Shown: positions 9,335-18,267, counted from the first letter of the stretch. The stretch: 64,000 nt of DNA from Alphaproteobacteria bacterium (GCA_030147745.1 JASBUS010000061.1:1-64000); one strand, 5' to 3'. Notes: generated from the letters alone by a model not told the origin. Translations and numbers: made by a program.

Positions 9335-9363
9335 CTATAGCACCACATATTTTGTTATGTCAA
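9335..9363 (-). promoter_or_regulatory. Strong sigma-70 promoter of the paralogue-clpA operon
   Basis: On the minus strand, a perfect -35 TTGACA (plus-strand 9358-9363) is followed 17 bp later by CTATAG (9335-9340). The same place can be read as an extended -10 TGCTATAG. Transcription would start about 20 bp before the first paralogue. Confidence 0.6.
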
Positions 9364-9394
9364 TAAATTATGGTAAAAAACTTGACTCATTTTC

Positions 9395-9423
9395 TTGCTT
9401 TTTACAGCGGTTTTGGTTTATAA
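9395..9423 (+). promoter_or_regulatory. Candidate promoter of the U32 gene
   Basis: TTGCTT (9395-9400) and TTATAA (9418-9423) are separated by 17 bp and lie about 40 bp before the ATG at 9461. This is divergent from the clpA operon promoter. Confidence 0.4.
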
Positions 9424-9460
9424 CGCCTGATTACATCTAAGATGAAGGACATATAACGCC

Positions 9461-11203
9461 ATGGCGCTTAAAAAGCAGTATAAGAATAAATATGTAGCAA
9501 AATTGCCTGTTCCAGGTGCACGCCGCTCTGAACTCCTTATGCCGGCTGGCTCGCTTGAGAAGCTGAAATTCGCCGTACTTTATGGCGCAGATGCCGTTTA
9601 TATGGGTACGCCAGATATGTGTATGCGTGTGAAGTCCAAATTCTCACTTGAAGAAGTGATCGAAGGCGTTGAATTCTGTCACGCACATGGCGCACGTGCC
9701 TATTTGACCTTGAACCTAATCGCCCATAACCGCGACCTTGATAAACTACCTGAATATATTGAAACCATACGTACGGTTAAACCAGATGGCGTAATTATCG
9801 CTGACCCAGGTGTATTTAATTACGTACGTCAACACGCGCCTGAATTATCATTGCATATTTCAACGCAGGCGAATGTCACCAACTGGATGACCGTTAAATA
9901 TTGGCAGGACCAAGGCGCAGACCTTGTCGTGATGGCGCGTGATGTGAGCTTTGAAGAATTACGCGAAGTCCGCGAAAAATGCCCAGATATCATGATTGAA
10001 CAATTCGTACATGGTTCAATGTGTATGACATATTCTGGCCGCTGTATGTTATCGAACTTCTTATCAGAGCGCGGCGCCAACCAAGGCAGCTGTACAAATT
10101 CATGCCGCTGGAATTACAAACTCCATATTAAATTGAAAGACGGCACAGTTCAGGAACTAGAAATCAACGACGGCAACAAAGATTTGTTTGATTTCTTCCT
10201 TGAAGAAAAATTCCGTCCGGGTGACTTGATGCCGTTTGAAGAAGATATGCGCGGCTCATATATCCTCAACTCTAAAGACCTTTGCATCATGCCACGTTTG
10301 GATGATTACCTATCCATCGGCATCGACAGCTTAAAAGTCGAAGGCCGTGGTAAATCCGCTTATTATGCTGGCATTGTGGCACGTGCTTACCGTATGGCGA
10401 TTGATGCCTATTATGCAGACCCTGAAAATTGGGATCCACGCGATTATATGGCTGAATTAGATACCGTAGGTAACCGCGGCTATACACTTGCCTTCCATGA
10501 AGGCCGCCTCAAGAATATCTCGCATAACTACGAACATACCTCAACCATCGCAGAATGGGAATTTGCAGGTATCGTCCGTGAAGTGACTGAAGATGCATTC
10601 TTACTTGAGATTAAAAACAAACTTTCAGCGGGCGATGTTTTGGAATTCGTTCCGCCAAAATCAGCCGAGACATATTTAATTCGCTGCTATGAATATGAAG
10701 ACATGAAAACAGGCAAAGTCACTGAAGAAATTCATGCGGGCTACCAACCTGTTGTACGTATTCCATTCAGCAATTTTGACCATGAAAACTTGGCTGAAAT
10801 TAAAAAGAACATCACGCCTTACACCCTAATCCGCAAAGAGTCATCACTGACTGCAGCAGAATGGGAACGTTTGAAACTTGACCGCGTATCACAAAAGATT
10901 GAATTGAAACAAGCGCCCGATGACCTTTATGAAGGCCGCCTTGAAAAATTACAAGACGCGATTGATGCCGATGAAACAGGCCGCCAGATTAAATCTCCAC
11001 GCTTCGGCGTTGAAGGCTGCTGCGCACGTGGCTGTAATGGCTGCCGCGTATTCTGGGATGATCCAAAATACGAAAAAGCCCGCGCCCTATTGGCGGATCG
11101 TAAACAAGGTGCGTTACTATCAAATGCCGAAGCCCTAGAGGCCAAGGACATTGCCCGCAACCTTGAAAAAGAAGAACAAAGCACAAAAGATAAAGCCGCT
11201 TAA
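9461..11203 (+). CDS. U32 peptidase-family protein, TrhP/YegQ-like tRNA hydroxylation factor
   Basis: 580 residues. The N-terminal TIM-barrel-like U32 core starts at ELLMPAGSLEKLKFAVLYGADAVY, typical of the family. The conserved Cys block is HGSMCMTYSGRCMLSNF then NQGSCTNSCRW, followed by YILNSKDLC and SLKVEGR, as in YegQ (TrhP), which takes part in 5-hydroxyuridine formation at the tRNA wobble base. YegQ is about 450 residues; here there is an extra C-terminal part with a Cys cluster GCCARGCNGC (about 523-532), which could bind metal or an Fe-S cluster. RlhA is the alternative family member, but the length and motif order fit TrhP better. It has its own promoter and terminator. Confidence 0.8.
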   Translation: MALKKQYKNKYVAKLPVPGARRSELLMPAGSLEKLKFAVLYGADAVYMGTPDMCMRVKSKFSLEEVIEGVEFCHAHGARAYLTLNLIAHNRDLDKLPEYIETIRTVKPDGVIIADPGVFNYVRQHAPELSLHISTQANVTNWMTVKYWQDQGADLVVMARDVSFEELREVREKCPDIMIEQFVHGSMCMTYSGRCMLSNFLSERGANQGSCTNSCRWNYKLHIKLKDGTVQELEINDGNKDLFDFFLEEKFRPGDLMPFEEDMRGSYILNSKDLCIMPRLDDYLSIGIDSLKVEGRGKSAYYAGIVARAYRMAIDAYYADPENWDPRDYMAELDTVGNRGYTLAFHEGRLKNISHNYEHTSTIAEWEFAGIVREVTEDAFLLEIKNKLSAGDVLEFVPPKSAETYLIRCYEYEDMKTGKVTEEIHAGYQPVVRIPFSNFDHENLAEIKKNITPYTLIRKESSLTAAEWERLKLDRVSQKIELKQAPDDLYEGRLEKLQDAIDADETGRQIKSPRFGVEGCCARGCNGCRVFWDDPKYEKARALLADRKQGALLSNAEALEAKDIARNLEKEEQSTKDKAA

Positions 11204-11215
11204 TCAAGCGGCTTT
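11192..11215 (+). terminator. Terminator of the U32 gene
   Basis: The AAGCCGCT / AGCGGCTT stem overlaps the stop codon (loop TAATCA) and is followed by a short T-tract. Confidence 0.75.
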
Positions 11216-11300
11216 TGCCTTATAAAGGCGGCATTTGACAATTTACATAAATGGGCGTATAGTCCATTTCCAATTGAGGGTAATAAGCGGGGTCATTAAA

Positions 11301-12503
11301 ATGACAGAGCAGCAAGATACAGTTCAAAACGACCAAGGCGTCACACCCCTTTGGGGCAAAAAACTCCGCGCAAAAATTACGGCGCAGAAAAGCCTAAGCG
11401 CTGAAAAAATCATTGCCCGCGAAAGCGACCGAAATGCCACGCGCTTTAATGCACTCGCGCTCTATTTACAGCAAAATAAAGAGGCCCTTAGCCAGCGTTC
11501 AGACCTTACCCCTGAAACCCATGAATGGGTAACACAAGGCGGTTTAGATAAATTCTCTGGCGCGCGCCTATCTGCAATCTTCACCCATATGGCACAAAAT
11601 CATAATGCCGTGATGCGTTCAGATGCCGTCATCTGTAATAATCTGGCCTATAACGCCGTTAAAAAAGATATAAGACAACATGTCAAAACCCTGCCAAATG
11701 AAGCCGCACCGCGTAAAATGAATTTTGGTTTCGTCAGTATGGTGAAAAATGCCGATGACGCGCAAAAGGGCCTTGCCGTGACATTCCCTGTTGTGGCCGT
11801 TCCAAATAAAATTTCTCGCGTTAGCGATTTGTCCGCTGACCATCCATTGGTCACTACATTAGAAAAGCTCTATAGCCTCACCAATCATGACTGGCTACAT
11901 CATTTAAGCGTATCAGCCATGACCAAAGCCTATTGCGCATACACAAATGATGACCGCAAAGTTGAAAAATGGGCTGAAAAATATTTCGCCAATAACGCCG
12001 ATAAATATCCTGTCTTTGATTTTGGTGCAAACGAAACACTTTATGAAGGCTGGGCTTTATTGACCAATGCCCAAATCATGAAAGGTACGCCAGAAGGTAC
12101 ATTATTACGTGATGAAATCCTCATCACCGCCATGCAAATGATTAATCACGGTAAAGCCTATATTGAACAACATCAGCTTAGCGAAGATTCAATGAAAACT
12201 GCCTATTGGTTTATCCTACAAACCACCAAGGCGCTGCGCACCATCATGCCTGTCGATGGCTTTGAAATGCGCAAATTTATCGAAGCCGCCGCAAACCACC
12301 TGCCACATCCAGATCGCTATACCGATTTGCATATCGAACATATCAAATACCGCCTTTATGAAGGCCATGATGCCATGTGCATGTTGCAATCCCCACAGCT
12401 CGCTAATGATGAACTTCGTCAAAAGAAATTCCAGAACTTCCGCGACGATAACGCCAAAATCACAGCAGAACTTGTTGCGCATCTTGATCGAAGATTTGCT
12501 TAA
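11301..12503 (+). CDS. Hypothetical cytoplasmic protein
   Basis: About 400 residues. An upstream start at 11235 would add about 22 residues of non-protein-like sequence; ATG 11301 has AGCGGGG upstream and begins MTEQQD. The protein is mostly helical. A central HDWLHHLSVSAM segment (about residues 212-223) has three histidines close together, and ETLYEGWALL follows. I recognise no family. The histidine cluster is suggestive of metal binding, but there is no known motif. It stands alone between the TrhP terminator and a small membrane-protein gene. Confidence 0.65.
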   Translation: MTEQQDTVQNDQGVTPLWGKKLRAKITAQKSLSAEKIIARESDRNATRFNALALYLQQNKEALSQRSDLTPETHEWVTQGGLDKFSGARLSAIFTHMAQNHNAVMRSDAVICNNLAYNAVKKDIRQHVKTLPNEAAPRKMNFGFVSMVKNADDAQKGLAVTFPVVAVPNKISRVSDLSADHPLVTTLEKLYSLTNHDWLHHLSVSAMTKAYCAYTNDDRKVEKWAEKYFANNADKYPVFDFGANETLYEGWALLTNAQIMKGTPEGTLLRDEILITAMQMINHGKAYIEQHQLSEDSMKTAYWFILQTTKALRTIMPVDGFEMRKFIEAAANHLPHPDRYTDLHIEHIKYRLYEGHDAMCMLQSPQLANDELRQKKFQNFRDDNAKITAELVAHLDRRFA

Positions 12504-12546
12504 TCGTACGATACGCTTACAAAGTGACCTAATATAGGAGCAGATT

Positions 12547-13050
12547 ATGACTGAGCGTAACAAGACAAGCCATAGCAATCTGTCAAAAGCAAAGAATCCT
12601 TTATTTTTCTCATTCAGCCATTTATGCGCATTACTTATATCATCCAACCTTGCCATACTTACAACGGCACTTTTGTTCGATATAGTGATTACGTTATATA
12701 GCCTGCTTTCAAAAGCCAAGAATTCTGATCTTTTTATAGGCATCATAACAAAGCCCCTTGAAATTATTCTGATCACACATGCAAGCGCATCAATAGGCTT
12801 AATTGCTTTTTACTTCATTTCAATGATCTACCGAAAAAGACAATCTGCGCCCATAACTTATATAGCCACATCTACATTCATCGCTATATATAATGGGATC
12901 GCAATCTCTGTTTTAGTTTCAGGCGGGAGCATATTTAATATCGGGCTTTTGCTCATTCTCTCGGGGTTCACCTGCACTGGCTTTTTCACAGGCTTATATT
13001 TATACCTGCTCCTAAATGCACAAAAAATTCTAGATCGCCGCACATCATAA
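12547..13050 (+). CDS. Four-helix membrane protein, unknown
   Basis: 167 residues with four predicted membrane helices (about 27-52, 64-95, 105-125 and 130-155) and basic termini on the inner face. A good ribosome binding site, TAGGAG, lies 8 bp before the ATG. No family recognised. It starts 43 bp after the preceding gene and may share its transcript. Confidence 0.6.
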   Translation: MTERNKTSHSNLSKAKNPLFFSFSHLCALLISSNLAILTTALLFDIVITLYSLLSKAKNSDLFIGIITKPLEIILITHASASIGLIAFYFISMIYRKRQSAPITYIATSTFIAIYNGIAISVLVSGGSIFNIGLLLILSGFTCTGFFTGLYLYLLLNAQKILDRRTS

Positions 13051-13069
13051 ATTTCCGCTTTCTTAATTC

Positions 13070-13095
13070 ATATTTTTATGATATTATAAAAATAT
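13070..13095. promoter_or_regulatory. Palindromic operator of the ArsR/BigR-type regulator
   Basis: A perfect inverted repeat with 10-bp arms (ATATTTTTAT and ATAAAAATAT) and a 6-bp spacer lies 17 bp before the regulator start. The length and AT-richness match operators of ArsR-family sulfur sensors such as BigR. It probably overlaps the promoter, so the regulator would repress itself and the two carrier genes. Confidence 0.65.
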
Positions 13096-13112
13096 AAAAT
13101 GAAGGAAATGTG

Positions 13113-13406
13113 ATGATTGAAGATATAAGTGCCAATGCCGAACAAGCCGCGATGTTTTTAAAAGGCCTCGCTAACCCACAGCGTTTAATGATTCTCTGCC
13201 TCCTTGCTGAAGGGGAAAAAAATGTCAGTGAACTCATTGCCGCGACAGGCATTCCGCAAACATCCATGTCACAGCATTTAAATAAATTAAAAGATGAAAA
13301 TATTGTCGATTTTCGTCGTGAGCATCGCAGCTTATTTTACCGGCTTGAACACCCTGCCGCGTTAAAAATCATGACGGTGCTACATGATGAATATTGTGCG
13401 AAATAA
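13113..13406 (+). CDS. ArsR-family repressor, BigR/SqrR-like persulfide sensor
   Basis: 97 residues with a winged helix-turn-helix: LANPQRLMILCLL, then the recognition helix TSMSQHLNKLKDENIV, then the wing RREHRSLFYRL. Two cysteines, C29 in helix alpha-2 and C95 at the C-terminus, occupy the positions of the redox pair that forms a polysulfide bridge in BigR and SqrR. GTG at 13110 is also possible, but ATG 13113 has AAGGA six bases upstream. It is followed by two YeeE/YedE genes in one operon, as in other bacterial sulfide-responsive loci. Inference: hydrogen sulfide or persulfide relieves repression. Confidence 0.85.
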   Translation: MIEDISANAEQAAMFLKGLANPQRLMILCLLAEGEKNVSELIAATGIPQTSMSQHLNKLKDENIVDFRREHRSLFYRLEHPAALKIMTVLHDEYCAK

Positions 13407-13433
13407 ACAAAGTAAATTGATAAGGAGCCCCTC

Positions 13434-14012
13434 ATGTTCTTAAAACCTGTCCTTGCTTGGCCTTTAGGCGGCGCTCTACTTGCGCTCGCCTTTGTCAGCG
13501 CCATATTACTGGTCAAACCGATTGGCGTATCGACGCAATTTGTGATTGCCGATGCCGCCGTTTGGGATGTTATTAACCCTGACATCATCACCCCTGATGA
13601 AAATGCCAAATCAGGCTATAGCTCACCCAACGCTTACCTGAATAAAAGCGGCGGTAAATATGCAGCAAATGCAGCCAACCCCTTTAACTATAGCTTTGTT
13701 TTCGTCCTTGCAATGATGGGCGGCGCGTTTCTCTCTGCTCTCTTAAAAGGTGATAAGCCGCAAAGCCCATCTGAAAAAACCATGCCCGCGGTCTGGCGTG
13801 AACGCTTCGGGGAAAATGCGGCTTTACGTTATGGCGTTAGCTTCCTTGCTGGTTTCATCGTGCTTTATGGGGCGCGCCTTGCAGGCGGCTGCACCAGCGG
13901 CCATATGATGAGCGGCATGATGCAAACCGCCTTAAGCGGCTATATTTTCGCCCTTGGCGCTTTTGCCGCGGCGCTACCTGTCGCAATCATTGTCTTTAAC
14001 AAGAAAGGATAA
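13434..14012 (+). CDS. YeeE/YedE family sulfur carrier, N-terminal half type
   Basis: 192 residues, about four membrane helices. The family motif GGCTSGH with C153 sits in a membrane segment. In the TsuA/YeeE thiosulfate transporter such cysteines relay the sulfur substrate through the membrane. A periplasmic insertion of about 45 residues (40-85) follows the first helix. GGAG lies at the right spacing. TsuA is a single fused protein of about twice the size; here the function is split between this gene and the next, as in PmpA/PmpB. Confidence 0.85.
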   Translation: MFLKPVLAWPLGGALLALAFVSAILLVKPIGVSTQFVIADAAVWDVINPDIITPDENAKSGYSSPNAYLNKSGGKYAANAANPFNYSFVFVLAMMGGAFLSALLKGDKPQSPSEKTMPAVWRERFGENAALRYGVSFLAGFIVLYGARLAGGCTSGHMMSGMMQTALSGYIFALGAFAAALPVAIIVFNKKG

Positions 14013-14019
14013 TTTAATC

Positions 14020-14592
14020 ATGGAACTTACACTTGCAATTGTCCTTGGTGCTTTATTTGGTTTTGCCCTCAACCGTGCAGGCGCAACCAACCCACAAAAT
14101 ATCATCAACATGCTCCGCCTAAATGATACGAGCCTGATGAAAGCCATTCTTTTTGCGATTGGCCTCTCCTCGCTCTTCCTCTTTGGTGGCTTGGCACTTG
14201 GCTTTATTGACCCTGCCCATGTGTCGATTAAAAGCGCATATCTTGGTGTCTTCATTGGCGGCTTGCTGCTTGGTCTTGGCTTCGCTTTGGCAGGTTACTG
14301 CCCAGGGACAGGCCTTGCGGCTGCGGCAACTGGCCGTAAAGATGCTCTCTTCTTCGTGATTGGCGGCCTAATTGGTGCATTTGCCTTCACATTATCTTAT
14401 GGCTGGCTTGCGGAACATAGCAGCTTCCTCTTCGATAAAATCGCAGGCGGTGATGTCAGCTTAGCGGCAACAGGCAATGAAAAATATAAAGCCCTGATCC
14501 CAGTCAGCGGAACATTGATCGGCATCGTGCAAGGCATCGCCTTTATCGCCATCGCCTATCTCATCCCCACACATATCTTAAACAAAAAATAA
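14020..14592 (+). CDS. YeeE/YedE family sulfur carrier, C-terminal half type
   Basis: 190 residues counted from ATG 14020, which follows AAAGGAT; an upstream start at 13954 would overlap the previous gene. About five to six helices. The second family motif GYCPGT places C94 in the membrane, complementing C153 of the partner. The 7-bp spacing from the partner gene suggests a heteromeric channel for thiosulfate or persulfide sulfur under control of the upstream repressor. Confidence 0.85.
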   Translation: MELTLAIVLGALFGFALNRAGATNPQNIINMLRLNDTSLMKAILFAIGLSSLFLFGGLALGFIDPAHVSIKSAYLGVFIGGLLLGLGFALAGYCPGTGLAAAATGRKDALFFVIGGLIGAFAFTLSYGWLAEHSSFLFDKIAGGDVSLAATGNEKYKALIPVSGTLIGIVQGIAFIAIAYLIPTHILNKK

Positions 14593-14612
14593 AAGAGGCC
14601 TTCGGGCCTCTT
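14593..14612. terminator. Bidirectional terminator
   Basis: AAGAGGCC-TTCG-GGCCTCTT followed by TTTCTT: a UUCG-tetraloop hairpin between the sulfur operon (plus) and the convergent secreted protein (minus). Confidence 0.9.
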
Positions 14613-14616
14613 TTTC

Positions 14617-15027
14617 TTACAGCGCGCAGCTAAATTCTTCAGCGCCCCAATGGAAATCTTTAATCACTTTAATGCGGTAATTGTCTTCTACTGCGCCGCC
14701 ACTATTCTTAACCCGCGCCTGCAGCGAAAGCTTAGATACAACCTGAGGCGCAATATCCTCAGGCCCCTTTAATATCAGCTCACCATAGCCGCCTTTATCA
14801 AGAAAAATATAGCTATAACCGGGGCTTGGTACTGTTAAATCACCTTGCAAAAGCCAATAAGACTGTCCATCCATATCCCCCAATGCCCCAAGACTTAAAG
14901 ATGTGCTGCCACCTAATCGGGCATCGCCTTCCGCGGCTGTACAAGGAAACCATACTGGGTCACTCGCTTCCGCCGCCATAAGGGACAGAAAACTACACAT
15001 CATTACAATCGTCAAAAATCTCAACAT
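14617..15027 (-). CDS. Secreted hypothetical protein
   Basis: 136 residues with a Sec signal peptide (hydrophobic 3-18, cleavage near AAEA/SD). Two cysteines (in FPCTA and at FSCAL) could form a disulfide in the periplasm. The mature part is predicted to be mostly beta strand. No family recognised. It lies 3 bp after the stop of the first AIM24-type gene, so it is the last gene of that minus-strand operon. Confidence 0.65.
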   Translation of the reverse strand: MLRFLTIVMMCSFLSLMAAEASDPVWFPCTAAEGDARLGGSTSLSLGALGDMDGQSYWLLQGDLTVPSPGYSYIFLDKGGYGELILKGPEDIAPQVVSKLSLQARVKNSGGAVEDNYRIKVIKDFHWGAEEFSCAL

Positions 15028-15030
15028 GCT

Positions 15031-15726
15031 CTAATTCCGTTTTGTCTTTGTCACCACGCGGCGGAACGGATTCAACCATTCGATCAGTGACGGCATCGCG
15101 CGTGTCTGGATCCAAACGCGGCCTTGTCCACGGAAGCGCGTGATTAACCCTTCACCGCTAAAAAATAACGACTTATAACCGCCGAATTTATCAACGCTAT
15201 ATTCAAGGCCTTCGGTAAAGGCAACAATATGGTTGTTATCGATGGTAAATTCGTCATTGATTTGAATTTCAACAATGCCGCCATAGCTGTTAAAAAAGAT
15301 ATCGCCTTCGCCGCTACATTTAATCAAGAAAAACCCTGCGCCAGAGAAGAAGCCCTTAATAAAACCCTGAAATTTTGTGGTGGTTTCAATGCCCGAGCCC
15401 GAGGCCAAAAAGCTACTGCTTTGTAAGAATAATGCAGGCCCGCCTTCTGTTAAAAAAAGGCGTTTAATATCGCCCGGCACGGCGCTGCCAATCGTAATTT
15501 CTCCGCCTTTACCATCGGCGGTAAATTCGTTCAAAAACAAATTCTCGCCTGAAATTATACGGCGGAAACCGCCTTTAAGGCGCGTGCGCATTTTGACATG
15601 CGTGTCTTTCGCCTGCATCGCTGAAGCCTCAACCTTAATCATCGTGCCCGCGGGCAATTTCACCGTTAAGTAAGAGAAATCTGGCTGACCGCCAATGACA
15701 TATTCTAATGGTTTTACGTTGCTCAT
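15031..15726 (-). CDS. AIM24/TIGR00266 family protein, copy 3
   Basis: About 231 residues. The family is a beta-rich fold recognised by repeated glycine-rich hairpins: GTMIKVEASAM, FFLIKCSGEGDIFFNSYGG and FTIDNNHIVAF. The in-frame ATG at 15741 is less likely than 15726, which has AAGGAG upstream. It forms a tandem with two paralogues. The fungal AIM24 protein is linked to mitochondrial inner-membrane organisation; the bacterial role is not established. Confidence 0.85.
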   Translation of the reverse strand: MSNVKPLEYVIGGQPDFSYLTVKLPAGTMIKVEASAMQAKDTHVKMRTRLKGGFRRIISGENLFLNEFTADGKGGEITIGSAVPGDIKRLFLTEGGPALFLQSSSFLASGSGIETTTKFQGFIKGFFSGAGFFLIKCSGEGDIFFNSYGGIVEIQINDEFTIDNNHIVAFTEGLEYSVDKFGGYKSLFFSGEGLITRFRGQGRVWIQTRAMPSLIEWLNPFRRVVTKTKRN

Positions 15727-15746
15727 CTCTCGCTCCTTCATCCCGC

Positions 15747-16439
15747 TTATTGTTGGTGCTGCACAATCGGCTCTAACATCTGCCCGATGGCATGACCGAA
15801 GCCTGATGGGCTATGCGATTGACACCAAACTGTACCCTTACCTTTGAAACGGCAAATAATCCCTTCACCGCCGAGGATAGAACTAATCCAGCTTTTCCCT
15901 GCCTTGGAGAGCGAGAAGTCAAGCCCATCGTCAAAAGCAACAATATGACCTGTATCGACAATATATTCCCCATCAACCGCAACAGGGTAAATCGCCCCAA
16001 ATGAATTCAGTAAAACTTTGCCCTGACCGCTCATTTTCAGCCAGAATAATCCTTCACCTGAAAACATGCTCTTAAGGCCTTTCCAGCCTAAATCCATATC
16101 AATGCCTGTTTCATGCGCCAAAAACGATGTCGCCTGAACAATCAATCCACCGCCTGTTAATTCATGCGTCATAATATCGCCCGATAACACAGGCGCGATA
16201 TATAAATTTGCGCCGTCACGCGCCGCGCTATAATGGTTTAAAAACAGCCCTTCACCTGCAAAGGCACGTTTCGTCGCGCGCCATAAGCCGCGCTGCCCAC
16301 GTTTATGGGTGGTGGTTTCAACTGTTAAACCGCCCGACATTGCGACCATCGAGCCGCCCTCTGCCGTTATCTCTTCGCCAGCCTTAAACGTCAATCGCGC
16401 CAATGTATTGGCGGGGCGTGCAAGAATTTCAATATCCAT
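15747..16439 (-). CDS. AIM24/TIGR00266 family protein, copy 2
   Basis: 230 residues, collinear with the copies on both sides. Diagnostic stretches are EITAEGGSMVAM, GEGLFLNHY, GQGKVLLNSFGAIY and YIVDTGHIVAFDDGLDF. No transmembrane helix or signal peptide is visible. It starts 20 bp before the next copy's stop in transcript order, so the three are cotranscribed. Confidence 0.85.
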   Translation of the reverse strand: MDIEILARPANTLARLTFKAGEEITAEGGSMVAMSGGLTVETTTHKRGQRGLWRATKRAFAGEGLFLNHYSAARDGANLYIAPVLSGDIMTHELTGGGLIVQATSFLAHETGIDMDLGWKGLKSMFSGEGLFWLKMSGQGKVLLNSFGAIYPVAVDGEYIVDTGHIVAFDDGLDFSLSKAGKSWISSILGGEGIICRFKGKGTVWCQSHSPSGFGHAIGQMLEPIVQHQQ

Positions 16440-16460
16440 GATTTAAATTCCTTTCTTCAC

Positions 16461-17126
16461 TTAAACAGGCAAACGCGGGTTTATAAAGCGCGCCATATTC
16501 GTTAGGCTGCGGCTTTGTAAATAAACTTTGCCTTTGCCTTCAACGCGGGCAACCAAACCTTCACCGCTAAAGAAGCTTGAAAATAATCCGCCAGACATCG
16601 CCAATTTGATTTTAATGTCTTTTGAATAACCCAATATATGACTGCTATCGATGATATATTCACCATCGACCTCTTTCTCATAAATCGCGCCATAACCACC
16701 AATAAACACCGCGCCATTGCCCGACACATAGTTACGGAGCAAGCCTTCTCCCGCAAGCAGTGAGCTAAAGCCCGCCCATTTGACCTGTAACGTTACGCCA
16801 GGCTCACAGGCGACAAAGGCACCGCCTTCAATAAAAAAGCCGCCGCCTGAAAGCTTAATCGCTTTAATATCGCCGGGTGTATCTTGCGTAATGATAATTT
16901 TGGCGTCTTTACCTGTATTATTACTGAAATGCGATACAAAGAAACTTTCACGCCCCAAAAACTTACGGGCAAGCGCCCCGAAAAAACCGCCATTCATCTT
17001 GGCTTTTTGATCTAACCCCGCATCCATACTCGCCATCGCGCCTGATTCTGCAATCAGCGTTTCATGGGGGGATAGCGTGAATTCGATATAAGAAAAAGAC
17101 GGTGCGCCTTGAATGTTATGTTTCAT
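16461..17126 (-). CDS. AIM24/TIGR00266 family protein, copy 1
   Basis: About 221 residues, first of the tandem trio. Family blocks ETLIAESGAMASM, GNGAVFIGGYGAIYE and YIIDSSHILGY are present. ATG 17126 has GGAAGGA ten bases upstream and replaces an upstream in-frame ATG at 17153. The three copies differ enough to suggest old duplication with specialisation, possibly as parts of one hetero-oligomer. Confidence 0.85.
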   Translation of the reverse strand: MKHNIQGAPSFSYIEFTLSPHETLIAESGAMASMDAGLDQKAKMNGGFFGALARKFLGRESFFVSHFSNNTGKDAKIIITQDTPGDIKAIKLSGGGFFIEGGAFVACEPGVTLQVKWAGFSSLLAGEGLLRNYVSGNGAVFIGGYGAIYEKEVDGEYIIDSSHILGYSKDIKIKLAMSGGLFSSFFSGEGLVARVEGKGKVYLQSRSLTNMARFINPRLPV

Positions 17127-17329
17127 ATCATGGTCCTTCCGGCGAAAAATCATTCAGGCCTTATCATAACCTATCTCGGGTTGCGACTAAATGCCTAAAT
17201 CGGCTTATACACGGCGCAGCAGACGCATAATGTTTTTATTGCATCGCAACAGATATTCATTGTTTTTTCTCAAGCGAATCTTTATATAAATCTTAATTGC
17301 AATCGATAACTTATGGTGTGTCCCCTTAA

Positions 17330-18187
17330 ATGAACTTTTTCGAATTTTTTGAAAACTACAAAGCCTTTGTTGGCGCTTTCTCTATCGCTATGGCAACCGT
17401 CATTGCCGTAATCATCAACCTTAATCATTCGCGCCGCACGGAACATCGCCTGAAAAAAGAAAAAAACGCGACTTTTAGTTCCGCCATCGCCGCTGAATTA
17501 TTAGATAACGCCCATAACTTGATGGAACTTCACCTAGAAATTGCCCGTAAAGGTGCAAAATTACAGCGCATCAATCAGTTTAAATCTTTTAACTTTGAAG
17601 TGTACAAAAACGTCCTCACTGAAATTGGTCGCCTAGGCCCAGCTTTGTCTTTCATGGTCGTGGATATTTACGGTGACCTTCAGAAGATTAATAAATATTT
17701 GGAATTCACGCCTGAAAAAGACCTGAAAGCCGATAAACATGAAATCTTACATGATATCCAAATTGTTCTATCTAAGACCCTAACGGGCTCTGCCGTTATG
17801 TCCTTCTATGCGGATTATATGCTCGGTGCAAAATGGATGAACTCAGTCACCAATCAACGTATTCTCTGGCTCGAAAATACTTTCGACAGTTTCTGCCAAT
17901 ATGTAGATACAGCTGAGCAAGCGCATGACTTCTATCGTTTTGATGAAAATGTTGATTTCACACAGCGCTTACAAAATAAAACACACCAAGCCAAAGCCCG
18001 TGAATTATTTGTCAGCGTTGAGAAAATATTGCGTATGATCCCGAAAAAGCGTGCATGGCGCGTACAGTTGGTTTTACGTGCATTCTCTTACAAAATGCAG
18101 CGTACTTTGCTCGACTTCCTCGACCTAGAAACACCGCTTTACATTATCAAGTCAGAAAAAGAATATCGTGAATTTCTGCCAAATTAA
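17330..18187 (+). CDS. Membrane-anchored helical hypothetical protein
   Basis: 285 residues. One membrane helix (about 11-30) is followed by basic and charged helical sequence (RRTEHRLKKEKN), so the bulk is probably cytoplasmic. The remainder is alpha-helical with coiled-coil tendency. No family recognised. No clear ribosome binding site precedes the ATG, so the exact start is uncertain. Confidence 0.6.
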   Translation: MNFFEFFENYKAFVGAFSIAMATVIAVIINLNHSRRTEHRLKKEKNATFSSAIAAELLDNAHNLMELHLEIARKGAKLQRINQFKSFNFEVYKNVLTEIGRLGPALSFMVVDIYGDLQKINKYLEFTPEKDLKADKHEILHDIQIVLSKTLTGSAVMSFYADYMLGAKWMNSVTNQRILWLENTFDSFCQYVDTAEQAHDFYRFDENVDFTQRLQNKTHQAKARELFVSVEKILRMIPKKRAWRVQLVLRAFSYKMQRTLLDFLDLETPLYIIKSEKEYREFLPN

Positions 18188-18267
18188 CCGCGCTTAAATA
18201 TTTGTTAACCTTTGCACCCTTAATATTGTGGTAACAAGCACAATGAGATCTAGGGTGCGGAGGCTGC

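Noticed and set aside
12216-12776. 186-codon minus frame across two plus genes
   Set aside because: No start context, spans a gene boundary, and the plus genes have ribosome binding sites.
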